From Amycolatopsis sacchari (GTDB taxonomy: Bacteria > Actinomycetota > Actinomycetes > Mycobacteriales > Pseudonocardiaceae), in contig NZ_FORP01000003.1 of assembly GCF_900114035.1 (NCBI RefSeq), forward strand, positions 1 to 64,000: 64,000 bases of DNA. Direction: 5' to 3'. The position numbers and the translations under genes were made by a program. This document shows positions 9,109 through 17,082 of the stretch, in pieces. A model generated the notes under the pieces. The model searched no databases and had not been told where the DNA came from. It was given only the letters and a program-made list of their open reading frames with translations. How positions within the stretch are numbered: the stretch's first letter is position 1; each line of letters begins with the position of its first letter.

Positions 9109-10593
9109 ATGCCCGCCCGTCGCCCGACCACCACCCCCGATGGAGACGCTTTGCGCCGCCAATCTTTATTCGAATACGCCCCCGCGCCAGAATCGCGCGA
9201 CCTGGCGAACCTCAAACCCAGCTACCGGCCTTTCGTCGACGGCGAGTTCGTCGACGGCTCCGGCGAGCCGCTCAAGACCATCAACCCCGCCACGGAGGAG
9301 ATCCTCGCGGAGGTCGGCACGGCGAGTGAGTCTGATGTGGACACCGCCGTGAAGGCGGCGCGGCGGGCCTACGACAAGGTGTGGGGCCGGATGCCCGGCA
9401 CCGAGCGCGCGAAGTACCTGTTCCGCATCGCGCGCCTGATCCAGGAGCGGTCGCGTGAGCTGGCCGTGCTGGAGACGCTCGACAACGGCAAGCCGATCAA
9501 GGAGTCGCGCGACTCGGACCTGCCGACGGTCGCGGCGCACTTCTTCTACCACGCGGGCTGGGCGGACAAGCTCGAGTACGCGGGCTTCGGCCCCGAGCCG
9601 AAGCCGCTCGGCGTGGCCGGGCAGATCATCCCGTGGAACTTCCCGCTGCTGATGCTGGCGTGGAAGATCGCGCCAGCGCTCGCGACGGGGAACACCGTGG
9701 TGCTCAAGCCCGCGGAGACGACCCCGTTGACGGCGCTGGTGTTCGCGGAGATCTGCCAGCAGGCCGACCTGCCGCCGGGCGTGGTGAACATCCTGCCGGG
9801 CGCCGGGGACGTCGGTTCGTGGCTGGTGCGGCACGAGGGCATCGACAAGATCGCCTTCACCGGGTCCACCGAGGTCGGCAAGCTGATCCAGCGCGAGGTC
9901 GCGGGCACGCCGAAACGGCTGACGCTGGAGCTGGGCGGCAAGGCGGCGAACATCGTGTTCGACGACGCGCCGCTGGACCAGGCCGTCGAGGGCATCGTGA
10001 ACGGGATCTTCTTCAACCAGGGGCACGTGTGCTGCGCGGGCTCGCGGCTGCTCGTGCAGGAGTCCATTGCGGACGAACTGCTGGAGAAGCTGCGGTACCG
10101 CGTCTCGACGATGAGGCTGGGCGACCCGCTGGACAAGAACACCGACATCGGCGCGATCAACTCCGCGGAGCAGCTGGCGAAGATCCGCGAGCTCGTCGAC
10201 TCCGGCGAGGCCGAGGGCGCGCAGCGGTGGACCAGCTCGTGCCCGGTGCCGGAGCGCGGGTTCTTCTTCGCCCCCACGGTGTTCTCCGACGTGCACCAGT
10301 CGATGCGGATCGCGCGCGAGGAGATCTTCGGGCCGGTGCTGTCGGTGCTCACGTTCCGCACGCCCGACGAGGCGGTGGCCAAGGCGAACAACACGCCGTA
10401 CGGGCTGTCGGCGGGGATCTGGACCGAGAAGGGGTCGCGGATCCTGTCCGTCGCGAACCGGCTGCGTGCCGGGGTCGTCTGGGCGAACACGTTCAACCGC
10501 TTCGACCCGGCCGCGCCGTTCGGCGGGTACCAGGAGTCGGGCTTCGGCCGTGAAGGTGGCCGCATCGGCCTGGAGGGGTACTTGGATGTCTGA
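9109..10593 (+). CDS. aldehyde dehydrogenase, N-terminal part of a split ALDH16
   Basis: A complete 494-residue catalytic ALDH. The NAD(P)-binding proline/asparagine motif IIPWNFPLLML, the general-base glutamate in LELGGKAANI and the nucleophilic cysteine in NQGHVCCAGSR are all visible, as is the C-terminal FGGYQESGFGREGG. It starts immediately after the deoC stop, so the operon can oxidise the acetaldehyde released by DeoC (inference). Together with the next gene, which overlaps it by 8 nt, it reproduces the two-domain architecture of ALDH16 enzymes, with a catalytic N-terminal and a non-catalytic C-terminal ALDH domain. The start could be slightly downstream. Confidence 0.92.
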   Translation: MPARRPTTTPDGDALRRQSLFEYAPAPESRDLANLKPSYRPFVDGEFVDGSGEPLKTINPATEEILAEVGTASESDVDTAVKAARRAYDKVWGRMPGTERAKYLFRIARLIQERSRELAVLETLDNGKPIKESRDSDLPTVAAHFFYHAGWADKLEYAGFGPEPKPLGVAGQIIPWNFPLLMLAWKIAPALATGNTVVLKPAETTPLTALVFAEICQQADLPPGVVNILPGAGDVGSWLVRHEGIDKIAFTGSTEVGKLIQREVAGTPKRLTLELGGKAANIVFDDAPLDQAVEGIVNGIFFNQGHVCCAGSRLLVQESIADELLEKLRYRVSTMRLGDPLDKNTDIGAINSAEQLAKIRELVDSGEAEGAQRWTSSCPVPERGFFFAPTVFSDVHQSMRIAREEIFGPVLSVLTFRTPDEAVAKANNTPYGLSAGIWTEKGSRILSVANRLRAGVVWANTFNRFDPAAPFGGYQESGFGREGGRIGLEGYLDV

Positions 10594-11440
10594 CCGGATC
10601 GCTGTCGCGAAGACCTACAAGCTGTTCATCGGCGGAAAGTTCCCGCGGTCGGAGTCGGGCCGGGTGTACCCGGTGACGGACGACAAGGGCAAGTTCCTCG
10701 CCAACGCCGCGCAGGCGTCCCGCAAGGACGTCCGCGACGCGGTTTCCGCTGCCCGCAAGGCTTTCCCCGGCTGGTCCGGCGCCACGGCGTACAACCGAGG
10801 GCAGGTGCTGTACCGGGTGGCCGAGATGCTCGAGGGCCGGCGGGACCAGTTCATCGCCGAGGTGTCGGCGTCCGAGGGTTCCCGGCATGCGGCGTCCACT
10901 GTGGACGCCGCGATCGACCGCTGGGTGTGGTACGCGGGCTGGACCAACAAGATCGCGAGCGTCCTCGGCGCTGCGAACCCCGTTGCGGGGCCGTACTTCT
11001 CGTTCACCGTGCCGGAGCCGACCGGGGTGGTCGGGGTGCTGGCGCCGCAGCGGTCGTCGTTGCTGGGGCTGGTGAGCGTGCTGGCGCCGGTGCTCGCGAC
11101 GGGCTGCACGGCGGTCGTGGTGAGCAGCGAGGAACGGCCGTTGCCCGCGATCACGCTGTCCGAGGTGCTCGCGACGTCCGACCTGCCCGGCGGGGTGGCG
11201 AACATCCTCACCGGGCGCGCGGCGGAACTGGGCCCGTGGCTGGCTTCGCACGCCGACGTGAACGCGCTGGACCCGACGGGCGCGGAGGACAGGGCCGCCC
11301 TGGCGCGCGACGCCGCGGGCACGGTGAAGCGGGTGCTGAACGTGCCCGCCGAGGAGCCGGACTGGACGCTGCGGCCGGACATCACGCGCCTGCGCCGCTA
11401 CCTGGAGGCGAAGACCGTCTGGCACCCGATGGGGAACTGA
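10586..11440 (+). CDS. non-catalytic aldehyde dehydrogenase-like protein (ALDH16 C-terminal half)
   Basis: A 284-residue ALDH-like protein. It starts MSDRIAVAKTYKLFIGGKFPRSESG and keeps the nucleotide-binding half (VPEPTGVVGVLAPQRSSLLG, SVLAPVLATGCTAVVV), but the chain ends before the region that would carry the catalytic cysteine, and the usual general-base motif is missing. It should therefore be inactive alone. The ATG overlaps the end of the preceding ALDH by 8 nt, so the two are translationally coupled and the products may form a mixed complex. In ALDH16 proteins of other organisms an equivalent degenerate ALDH domain is fused behind an active one. Confidence 0.85.
   Translation: MSDRIAVAKTYKLFIGGKFPRSESGRVYPVTDDKGKFLANAAQASRKDVRDAVSAARKAFPGWSGATAYNRGQVLYRVAEMLEGRRDQFIAEVSASEGSRHAASTVDAAIDRWVWYAGWTNKIASVLGAANPVAGPYFSFTVPEPTGVVGVLAPQRSSLLGLVSVLAPVLATGCTAVVVSSEERPLPAITLSEVLATSDLPGGVANILTGRAAELGPWLASHADVNALDPTGAEDRAALARDAAGTVKRVLNVPAEEPDWTLRPDITRLRRYLEAKTVWHPMGN
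10904..10916. repeat. GTCCACTGTGGAC palindrome, copy 1
   Basis: A 13-bp palindrome inside the ALDH-like gene, read in phase as Ser-Thr-Val-Asp with the rare threonine codon ACT. The same palindrome (either central base) recurs at 27464 and 38381. Confidence 0.7.
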
Positions 11441-11461
11441 GCGAGAAGATCGCCTCGCGGT

Positions 11462-11563
11462 CCGGTTCGCGCTCGCACCGCGCGACCTTGGCACCCCGGA
11501 GTGACTCGCCCGCTTGCGAGCCCCCATGCGGCCGGAGAGCCGGTTCGCGCTCGTACCGCACGG
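11462..11563. repeat. short direct repeat in intergenic region
   Basis: CCGGTTCGCGCTCG followed by [C/T]ACCGC[G/A]CG occurs at 11462 and again at 11540, 78 bp apart. It lies between the ALDH-like gene and the terminator at 11585. No gene is apparent in 11441-11627. Function is unknown; duplicated filler is the simplest explanation. Confidence 0.5.
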
Positions 11564-11584
11564 CCTCAGCCGCCGCCGGGCGCC

Positions 11585-11620
11585 GACACCGGCGGCCCCT
11601 TTCCCGGGGCCGCCGGTGTC
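11585..11620. terminator. bidirectional terminator hairpin
   Basis: A perfect 15-bp stem (GACACCGGCGGCCCC and its complement) with a 6-nt loop lies between the convergent ALDH-like and cutinase genes. It is the clear stop signal for both. Confidence 0.9.
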
Positions 11621-11627
11621 CGCTGCT

Positions 11628-12287
11628 TCAGGACGCGTTGTACTGCTTCGCGATGAAGGCGGCGGCCGTGTTCACGCTGCCGTCGTTCGGGTAGCTCAGG
11701 TGTCCGTAGCCGGGGCCCGTGCCGGTGCCGCCGCAGACGGTGTCACCGCGGTTGCAGAACTCCAGCGACTTCGGGCCGTACGTCGGGCTGGCGGTCTTGA
11801 TGGTCTGGCCGTAAAGCCCGAGCGGGTTGCCGAACGCGACGACCGCCACCACGCGGGAGGCCAGGTCCGTGGGAATGGTCTGCCCGGTGCCCAGGTAGGT
11901 GCGGATCCCGATCGCGATGTCGGTGACGCTCGCGCCCTGCGAGTAGCCGCCGATCGCGAACTTCGTGTCCGGGCACTGCGCGGCGGTCGTCTTGATGTGG
12001 TTGCTCATGTCGGTCGCGCCGGGGCCGGCGCTCGTCTGGTCGTAGCTGGCCGCGTAGTTCACGGCGTACGACGAGACCGAGGACGAGCCGACCGCCGACT
12101 TCACGGCGGACACCAGCGGAGTGCCGACGACGCCCAGCCCCGGCACCTCGCCGCTCCCGCGGGCGAAGACGACCTCCAGCGAGGAGCACGTGGCCTTCGC
12201 GTCCGCCGCGGCGGCCGGGAGCGCGGCGGCGGTCAGTGCGAAGGTGGCGGCGGCGAGCGCCGTGAGCAGCCGGGTGATGCGGACCAT
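11628..12287 (-). CDS. secreted cutinase family esterase
   Basis: A 219-residue secreted serine esterase. An N-terminal signal peptide (MVRITRLLTALAAATFALTAAALPAAA) is followed by the cutinase domain, with the nucleophile motif GGYSQGAS and the Asp/His pair in RGDTVCGG and YGHLSYP. Four cysteines (ATCSS, AQCPD, EFCNR, TVCGG) can form the two disulfides typical of the family. It would hydrolyse cutin, lipids or other esters outside the cell. A good ribosome site (GAAAGGAA) precedes the ATG. It is transcribed alone and convergent with the deoC-ALDH operon. Confidence 0.93.
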   Translation of the reverse strand: MVRITRLLTALAAATFALTAAALPAAAADAKATCSSLEVVFARGSGEVPGLGVVGTPLVSAVKSAVGSSSVSSYAVNYAASYDQTSAGPGATDMSNHIKTTAAQCPDTKFAIGGYSQGASVTDIAIGIRTYLGTGQTIPTDLASRVVAVVAFGNPLGLYGQTIKTASPTYGPKSLEFCNRGDTVCGGTGTGPGYGHLSYPNDGSVNTAAAFIAKQYNAS

Positions 12288-12377
12288 GACGTCAGTTCCT
12301 TTCTCGAACGCGACGAGTCGGAAAATAAGTCACGGCCGTAACGCCCGCATCGGCATATCCGCCAGTCCCGGCGGGAG

Positions 12378-13013
12378 TCAGCGCCTGCGGAGATCGTCCC
12401 CGGTCACGGGACGGCCGGGCAGCGGCGCGCCCGGCCGGGCGCGCAGTGCGTCGAGCATGAGCGCCAGGACGCGGTCGTGCACCTGGAGCTCCTCGTCCGG
12501 GGGCGCGGGCAGCCGCTTGAGCAGCAGCGACACGAGCACCGCCACGTCACCGGCTCCGACGTCGGCGCGCATCACGCCCTCACGCTGCGCCTCGCCGACG
12601 AGGTTCTCCAAGATCTCGAGGATCGCATCCCGGTAGCGCTGGGTCTCCGGGTCGTCGCGGACGACGGTCCACGCCTGCTGGGACAGCAGGGCGAGGTGCA
12701 TGCTCAACCGCAGCGGGCGCGAACCGCTGAGCAGCCGCACCAGCGCGTCCCACGCCGTCGGCTCCTCGGCCGCCGCGGCCTCGGCCTCGGCGAGCATCTG
12801 CGCGAAGTTGTCCTGGGCGACCGCGCGGATGAGCGCGTCCCGGTCCGGGAAGCGGCGGTAGAGCGTGCCGACGCCGACCCCGGCCCGGCGGGCGATCTCC
12901 TCCATCGGTACGTCGAGGCCCTTTTCCAGGAACATCGCCTTCGCCGCCGCCACGATCTGGTCGCGGTTGCGCCGGGCGTCGGCACGCAGGCGGACCTCCG
13001 GGTCAGCGGTCAT
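12378..13013 (-). CDS. TetR family transcriptional regulator
   Basis: A 211-residue repressor. The N-terminal helix-turn-helix is PMEEIARRAGVGVGTLYRRFPDRDALI (about residues 36-62), followed by an all-helical ligand domain with a C-terminus like those of the SbtR/YxaF-type group. ATG at 13013 was chosen as the first start before the DNA-binding domain. It is divergent from the two P450 genes across 114 bp, so regulation of the P450-ferredoxin cluster is the natural inference; no clear palindrome was found in that gap. Confidence 0.88.
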   Translation of the reverse strand: MTADPEVRLRADARRNRDQIVAAAKAMFLEKGLDVPMEEIARRAGVGVGTLYRRFPDRDALIRAVAQDNFAQMLAEAEAAAAEEPTAWDALVRLLSGSRPLRLSMHLALLSQQAWTVVRDDPETQRYRDAILEILENLVGEAQREGVMRADVGAGDVAVLVSLLLKRLPAPPDEELQVHDRVLALMLDALRARPGAPLPGRPVTGDDLRRR

Positions 13014-13039
13014 GTCCCGATTGTCGCATCCCACGGGAG

Positions 13040-13069
13040 GTGGACGAAGTCCTTCCGGTTCGGTAGCGT
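13040..13069 (+). promoter_or_regulatory. promoter of first P450 gene
   Basis: GTGGAC (13040-13045), an 18-bp spacer and TAGCGT (13064-13069). The same hexamers with the same spacing stand before the second P450 at 14350-14379. Conservation across the duplication supports function. Confidence 0.55.
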
Positions 13070-13127
13070 CGGCAAAGAAGTGGAAGGTGTTCGTCCGCAT
13101 ACTCACAGTACGGATCGGGGTGGAACC

Positions 13128-14306
13128 GTGACCACTGCTTCGCCGCTTCCCATCACGAGAACCTGTCCCTTCGCGCCACGCGAGGAACACCGCCGGATGC
13201 AGGAGGAGGAACCCATCTCCCGGGTGACGCTGCCCGACGGCCGCGAAGGCTGGGCGCTCACCCGGCACGAGGACATCCGGACCATGCTGACCGACCCCCG
13301 GTTCAGCTCCGACCGGCGCAACCCGGGCTTCCCGCTCCTGGTCGAGCGGCAGCAGCAGCCGCCGCTCTTCCGCGCGTCCCTGATCGGGATGGACCCGCCC
13401 GAGCACGGGCCGGCCCGCCGGGCGGTGGTCGGGGAGTTCACCGTCAAGCGGATGGCCGCGTTGCGCCCGCGCATCCAGGAGATCGTCGACGAGCACCTCG
13501 ACGCGATGCTCGCCGGCCCGAAACCCGCGGACCTCGTGCGGGCGCTGTCCCTGCCGGTGCCGTCGCTGGTGATCTGCGAACTGCTCGGCGTGCCCTACGC
13601 CGACCACGAGTTCTTCCAGGAGCGGTCCGCAAAGCTGCTGCGGCGCACCACCCCGGCCGAGGAGCGCTCGACGGCGGTCAACGAGCTGCGGGACTACCTG
13701 TTCGACCTGCTCGAAAAGAAGGCGCAGGCACCCGGTGACGACCTGCTCAGCAGGCAGCTGGCGAAGCAGGACGACCGCGAGGAGCTGGTCAGCCTCGGGT
13801 TCCTGCTGCTCATCGCCGGGCACGAGACCACGGCGAACATGATCTCGCTCGGCACCATCACGCTGCTGGAGCACCCCGAGGCGCTCGCCGTGATCCGCGA
13901 AGACCCGGCGAAGACCCCGGACGCCGTCGAGGAACTGCTGCGGTACTTCACGATCGCCGAACTGGCGAACTCGCGCGTGGCCGTCGAGGACGTCGAACTC
14001 GGCGGGGTGCTCATCCGCAAGGGCGAGGGCGTCATCGCGCTCGGCAACACGGCGAACCGGGATCCGGAGGCCTTCGAGCGCCCTGACGACTTCGACATCG
14101 AACGCGGCGCCCGGCACCACATCGCCTTCGGCTTCGGGGCGCACCAGTGCCTCGGCCAGAACCTCGCGCGGATGGAGCTGCAGATCGTGTTCGACACGCT
14201 GTTCCGCCGCGTGCCGACGCTCCGGCTGGCGAAACCGGCGGACGAGCTGCCGTACAAGGAGGACGCGGCGGTCTACGGGGTGTACGAACTTCCCGTGACC
14301 TGGTGA
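13128..14306 (+). CDS. cytochrome P450, CYP105-like (copy 1)
   Basis: A soluble bacterial P450 of 392 residues. The I-helix oxygen-activation motif is AGHETTAN, the K-helix ExxR is EELLR, and the heme-cysteine loop is FGFGAHQCLGQNLA. The overall pattern fits CYP105-type actinobacterial monooxygenases that oxidise drugs, terpenoids or polyketides; the substrate is unknown. GTG at 13128 is preceded by GGGGTGG. The second P450 starting at 14440 has the same length, closely similar sequence and a matching promoter and leader, so these are tandem duplicates. The ferredoxin at 15628 can supply electrons to both. Confidence 0.95.
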   Translation: MTTASPLPITRTCPFAPREEHRRMQEEEPISRVTLPDGREGWALTRHEDIRTMLTDPRFSSDRRNPGFPLLVERQQQPPLFRASLIGMDPPEHGPARRAVVGEFTVKRMAALRPRIQEIVDEHLDAMLAGPKPADLVRALSLPVPSLVICELLGVPYADHEFFQERSAKLLRRTTPAEERSTAVNELRDYLFDLLEKKAQAPGDDLLSRQLAKQDDREELVSLGFLLLIAGHETTANMISLGTITLLEHPEALAVIREDPAKTPDAVEELLRYFTIAELANSRVAVEDVELGGVLIRKGEGVIALGNTANRDPEAFERPDDFDIERGARHHIAFGFGAHQCLGQNLARMELQIVFDTLFRRVPTLRLAKPADELPYKEDAAVYGVYELPVTW

Positions 14307-14349
14307 AGGTAAGTGGTGGGGAGCGAGCGGGCAGACCCGGCACGGGCTC

Positions 14350-14379
14350 GTGGACGGCGGTGCCCCGGCTCGGTAGCGT
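14350..14379 (+). promoter_or_regulatory. promoter of second P450 gene
   Basis: GTGGAC (14350-14355), 18-bp spacer, TAGCGT (14374-14379), identical boxes and spacing to the site at 13040. The leader (GTTCGTCCGCA, then CGGATCGGGGTGGAACC) is also duplicated. Confidence 0.55.
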
Positions 14380-14439
14380 CGGGCCCCGCACGTCGCCGGA
14401 GTTCGTCCGCAATTCCCAGTCTCGGATCGGGGTGGAACC

Positions 14440-15618
14440 GTGACCACTGCTTCGCCGCTCCCCATCACCAGGAGCTGTCCGTTCGCGCCACGCGAGGAAC
14501 ACCGCGCGCTCCGCGACGAGACCCCCGTGGCCAGGGTGGTCCTGCCCAACGGCCGTGAGCTCTGGGCGCTGACCAGGCTCCAGGACATCCGGACGATGCT
14601 CACCGACCCGCGGTTCAGCTCCGACCGGAGCCACCCCGGCTTCCCGGTGCTGACCGGGCAGCAGCAGACGACGACCAACCTGCGGGTGTCCATGATCGGC
14701 ATGGACCCGCCGGAACACGGGCCCGTCCGCCGGTCCGTGCTCCGCGACTTCACGGTCAAGCGGGTGGCCGCGTTGCGTCCCCGCATCCAGGAGGTCGTCG
14801 ACGAGCACCTCGACGCGATGCTCGCCGGCCCGAAGCCGGCCGACCTCGTGCAGGCGCTGTCCCTGCCGGTCTCGTCGTTGATCATCTGCGAACTGCTCGG
14901 CGTGCCCTACGCCGACCACGAGTTCTTCCAGGAGCAGTCGGCGAAACTGCTCCGGCGCACAGCTCCGCGCGAGGAACTCGCGGCGGCGCTCGGCGCGCTG
15001 CAGAAGTACCTGCTGGAGCTGGTCCAGCGGAAGGAACGCGAGCCGGGCGACGACCTGCTGACCAGGCAGCTGCCGAGGTACGACGACCAGCGGGAACTGG
15101 TCGGCCTCGCCTTCCTGCTGCTCGTCGCCGGGCACGAGACCACCGCGAACATGATCTCGCTGGGCACGATCATGCTGCTGGAGCACCCCGAGGCGCTCGC
15201 CGCGATCCGCGAGGACCCGGCGAAGGTGCCGAACGCGGTCGAGGAGTTGTTGCGCTACTTCACGATCGCGGAGTACGCGAGCCGCCGCGTCGCCGTCGAG
15301 GACGTCGAACTCGGGGGCGTGCGCATCCGCGCCGGTGACGGCGTGCTGCCGCTGGGAGCCATCGCCAACCGCGACCCGGAAGCGTTCGACAACCCCGACG
15401 AATTCGACATCGAACGCGGTGCCCGGCACCACATCGCCTTCGGCTTCGGGGCGCACCAGTGCCTCGGCCAGAACCTCGCGCGGATGGAACTGCAGGTCGT
15501 CTTCGAGACGTTGTTCCAGCGCGCACCGAGCCTGCGGCTCGCCGTCCCGTCCGGCGAACTGCAGTACAAGGACGACGGGATCGTCTACGGGGTGTACGAA
15601 CTTCCCGTGACCTGGTAA
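14440..15618 (+). CDS. cytochrome P450, CYP105-like (copy 2)
   Basis: Also 392 residues, with the same AGHETTAN I-helix, EELLR ExxR and FGFGAHQCLGQNLA heme loop as copy 1. Large blocks are identical (for example ELLGVPYADHEFFQE and RGARHHIAFGFGAHQC) while the substrate-facing segments, such as the stretch after SSDR and the region after DDLL, differ. That is the pattern expected if the two copies have diverged in substrate range. Nine nucleotides separate it from the ferredoxin gene, so those two are certainly cotranscribed. Confidence 0.95.
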   Translation: MTTASPLPITRSCPFAPREEHRALRDETPVARVVLPNGRELWALTRLQDIRTMLTDPRFSSDRSHPGFPVLTGQQQTTTNLRVSMIGMDPPEHGPVRRSVLRDFTVKRVAALRPRIQEVVDEHLDAMLAGPKPADLVQALSLPVSSLIICELLGVPYADHEFFQEQSAKLLRRTAPREELAAALGALQKYLLELVQRKEREPGDDLLTRQLPRYDDQRELVGLAFLLLVAGHETTANMISLGTIMLLEHPEALAAIREDPAKVPNAVEELLRYFTIAEYASRRVAVEDVELGGVRIRAGDGVLPLGAIANRDPEAFDNPDEFDIERGARHHIAFGFGAHQCLGQNLARMELQVVFETLFQRAPSLRLAVPSGELQYKDDGIVYGVYELPVTW

Positions 15619-15627
15619 GGGGAAACC

Positions 15628-15816
15628 ATGCGAATCGTGGCCGACACCGATGTCTGCGTTGGCGCCGGGCAGTGCGTGCTCACCGACCCGAAGACCTTCG
15701 ACCAGAGCGAGGAGGACGGCACGGTCATCGTCCTCGCCGAGCACCCCGCCGACGAGCAGAAGGCGCGCGAGGCGGTGCACATCTGCCCGAGCCAGGCCCT
15801 GTCGATCGAGGAGTGA
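15628..15816 (+). CDS. [3Fe-4S] ferredoxin
   Basis: A 62-residue ferredoxin. The cysteine pattern is Cys-x5-Cys (DVCVGAGQCV) and a distal CP pair (HICPSQAL), with a non-cysteine at the fourth ligand position, which marks the 3Fe-4S type that serves actinobacterial P450s. It follows the second P450 by 9 nt and has a GGGGAAA ribosome site. It shuttles electrons from a ferredoxin reductase, encoded elsewhere, to the P450s. The size is normal for the family. Confidence 0.95.
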   Translation: MRIVADTDVCVGAGQCVLTDPKTFDQSEEDGTVIVLAEHPADEQKAREAVHICPSQALSIEE

Positions 15817-15829
15817 CCCGGGGTTTTGA

Positions 15830-16200
15830 GGGTCGGCGCGCAGCCGCGCGGCGGCCGAGCGGGCGAACCGGGTGATCGACTCGGCGGCCCGCTCGCGCCG
15901 TTCGCGCAACTGCGCCTGGTCCGCGGCGGCCTCGACGTCCCCGATGACCGCGATGGTCCGCTCGGCCAGCGACGCCAGCTCGGCGTCCACCATCCGGTAG
16001 TAGGCGGCCCACGCCTCGGTCCTCGCGGCGTAGAAGGCGTCGGCCGCGGCCAGCTGGACCGCCTCGTCAGCGCCCTCGTGGCGGCGGTACCAGCGGTCGC
16101 CCGCGAGCCGCCGCGCCTGGCCGGCCAAGGCGGCGAACTCCGCGCACGCCGCCTGCAGTTCCTGGTCCAGCCGCTCCGTACGGGCGGCGCGCCGCGACCA
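15830..16200 (-). pseudogene. coding-like remnant without start or stop
   Basis: The minus strand here reads a protein-like sequence of about 120 residues with strong third-position G/C (ERLDQELQAACAEFAAL, then RRLAGDRWYRRHEGADEAVQ, ending ARSAAARLRADPQNPG), rich in Ala, Glu and Arg and likely helical. It has no plausible ATG or GTG in frame: only a TTG at 16128, and upstream the frame meets the stop of the permease at 16255. It also has no stop of its own and simply runs on antisense through the ferredoxin and P450. I do not recognise the family. It looks like a fragment left by a deletion, bounded by GGCGCGCC-type palindromes near 16185 and 16225. Confidence 0.4.
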
Positions 16201-16254
16201 GCCCGCAAAGGCAGGTCGGCGGCGCGCCGCCGGTGCCCCCCGCTCCTCAGCGCG

Positions 16255-17082
16255 TTACTTCACCGCGCCCATCGACAGGCCGCGGACGAGGTGGTTCTGC
16301 GCGATCCAGCCGACGATCATCACCGGCAGGGACGCCAGCAGCGCCGCCGCGGACAGCTGCGCCCAGTACAGGCCCTCGCTCGTGATGAACCCGACCAGGA
16401 ACACCGGCACCGTGCCGGCGCGGGCCGCGGTCAGGTTCACCGCGTAGAAGAACTCCGTCCACGAGAAGATGACGCAGATCAACGCGGTCGCCGCGATGCC
16501 GGGCGCCACCACGGGCAGGATCACCCGGTACAGCAGCAACGGCAGCTTCGCGCCGTCCACCCGGCCCGCCTCGATCATCTCCGTCGGCACCTCGAGGAAG
16601 AACGAGCGCAGCATCCAGATCGCCAGCGGCAGGTTCATCGCGGTGTAGAGGATGATCAGCACCAGCACGTTGTCCAGCAGCTGCGTCCGCTGCGAGATCA
16701 CATACAGCGGGATGATCGCCGCGACGATCGGCAGCATCTTCGTGGATAGGAAGAAGCCCAGCACGTTGCTGGTCTTCGGCACCGGCGCGAGCGAAAGCGC
16801 GTACGCCGCGGGCACGCCCACCAGCAGCACGATCAGCGTGGACACGACCGTCACGAACGCGGAGTTCGCCAGGTACGGCAGGAAACCGCGCTCGATGATG
16901 TTCGCGAACTGCGACAGCGTCGGCGAGAAGAACAGGCGCGGCGGATCGGTGTAGGCGTCGGCCTCCTGCTTGAAGGAGGTCAGCACCATCCAGATCAGCG
17001 GGAACACGAACAGGATCGCGATGACCCAGGTGACCACGCTCAGCGAAATCCCGCCCGCGCGGCGTTGTGCGTGCGTCGTCAT
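16255..17082 (-). CDS. carbohydrate ABC transporter permease (MalG type)
   Basis: A 275-residue inner-membrane permease with six predicted transmembrane helices and the permease-ATPase contact loop EAGRVDGAKLPLLLYRVILPVVAPG (the EAA motif). It belongs to the MalG/LacG group of sugar importers. It is the last gene of a minus-strand operon (dehydrogenase, binding protein, permease, permease) and overlaps the preceding permease by 4 nt (ATGA). No ATPase is encoded here; such systems commonly share a general MsiK-type ATPase encoded elsewhere. Confidence 0.93.
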   Translation of the reverse strand: MTTHAQRRAGGISLSVVTWVIAILFVFPLIWMVLTSFKQEADAYTDPPRLFFSPTLSQFANIIERGFLPYLANSAFVTVVSTLIVLLVGVPAAYALSLAPVPKTSNVLGFFLSTKMLPIVAAIIPLYVISQRTQLLDNVLVLIILYTAMNLPLAIWMLRSFFLEVPTEMIEAGRVDGAKLPLLLYRVILPVVAPGIAATALICVIFSWTEFFYAVNLTAARAGTVPVFLVGFITSEGLYWAQLSAAALLASLPVMIVGWIAQNHLVRGLSMGAVK

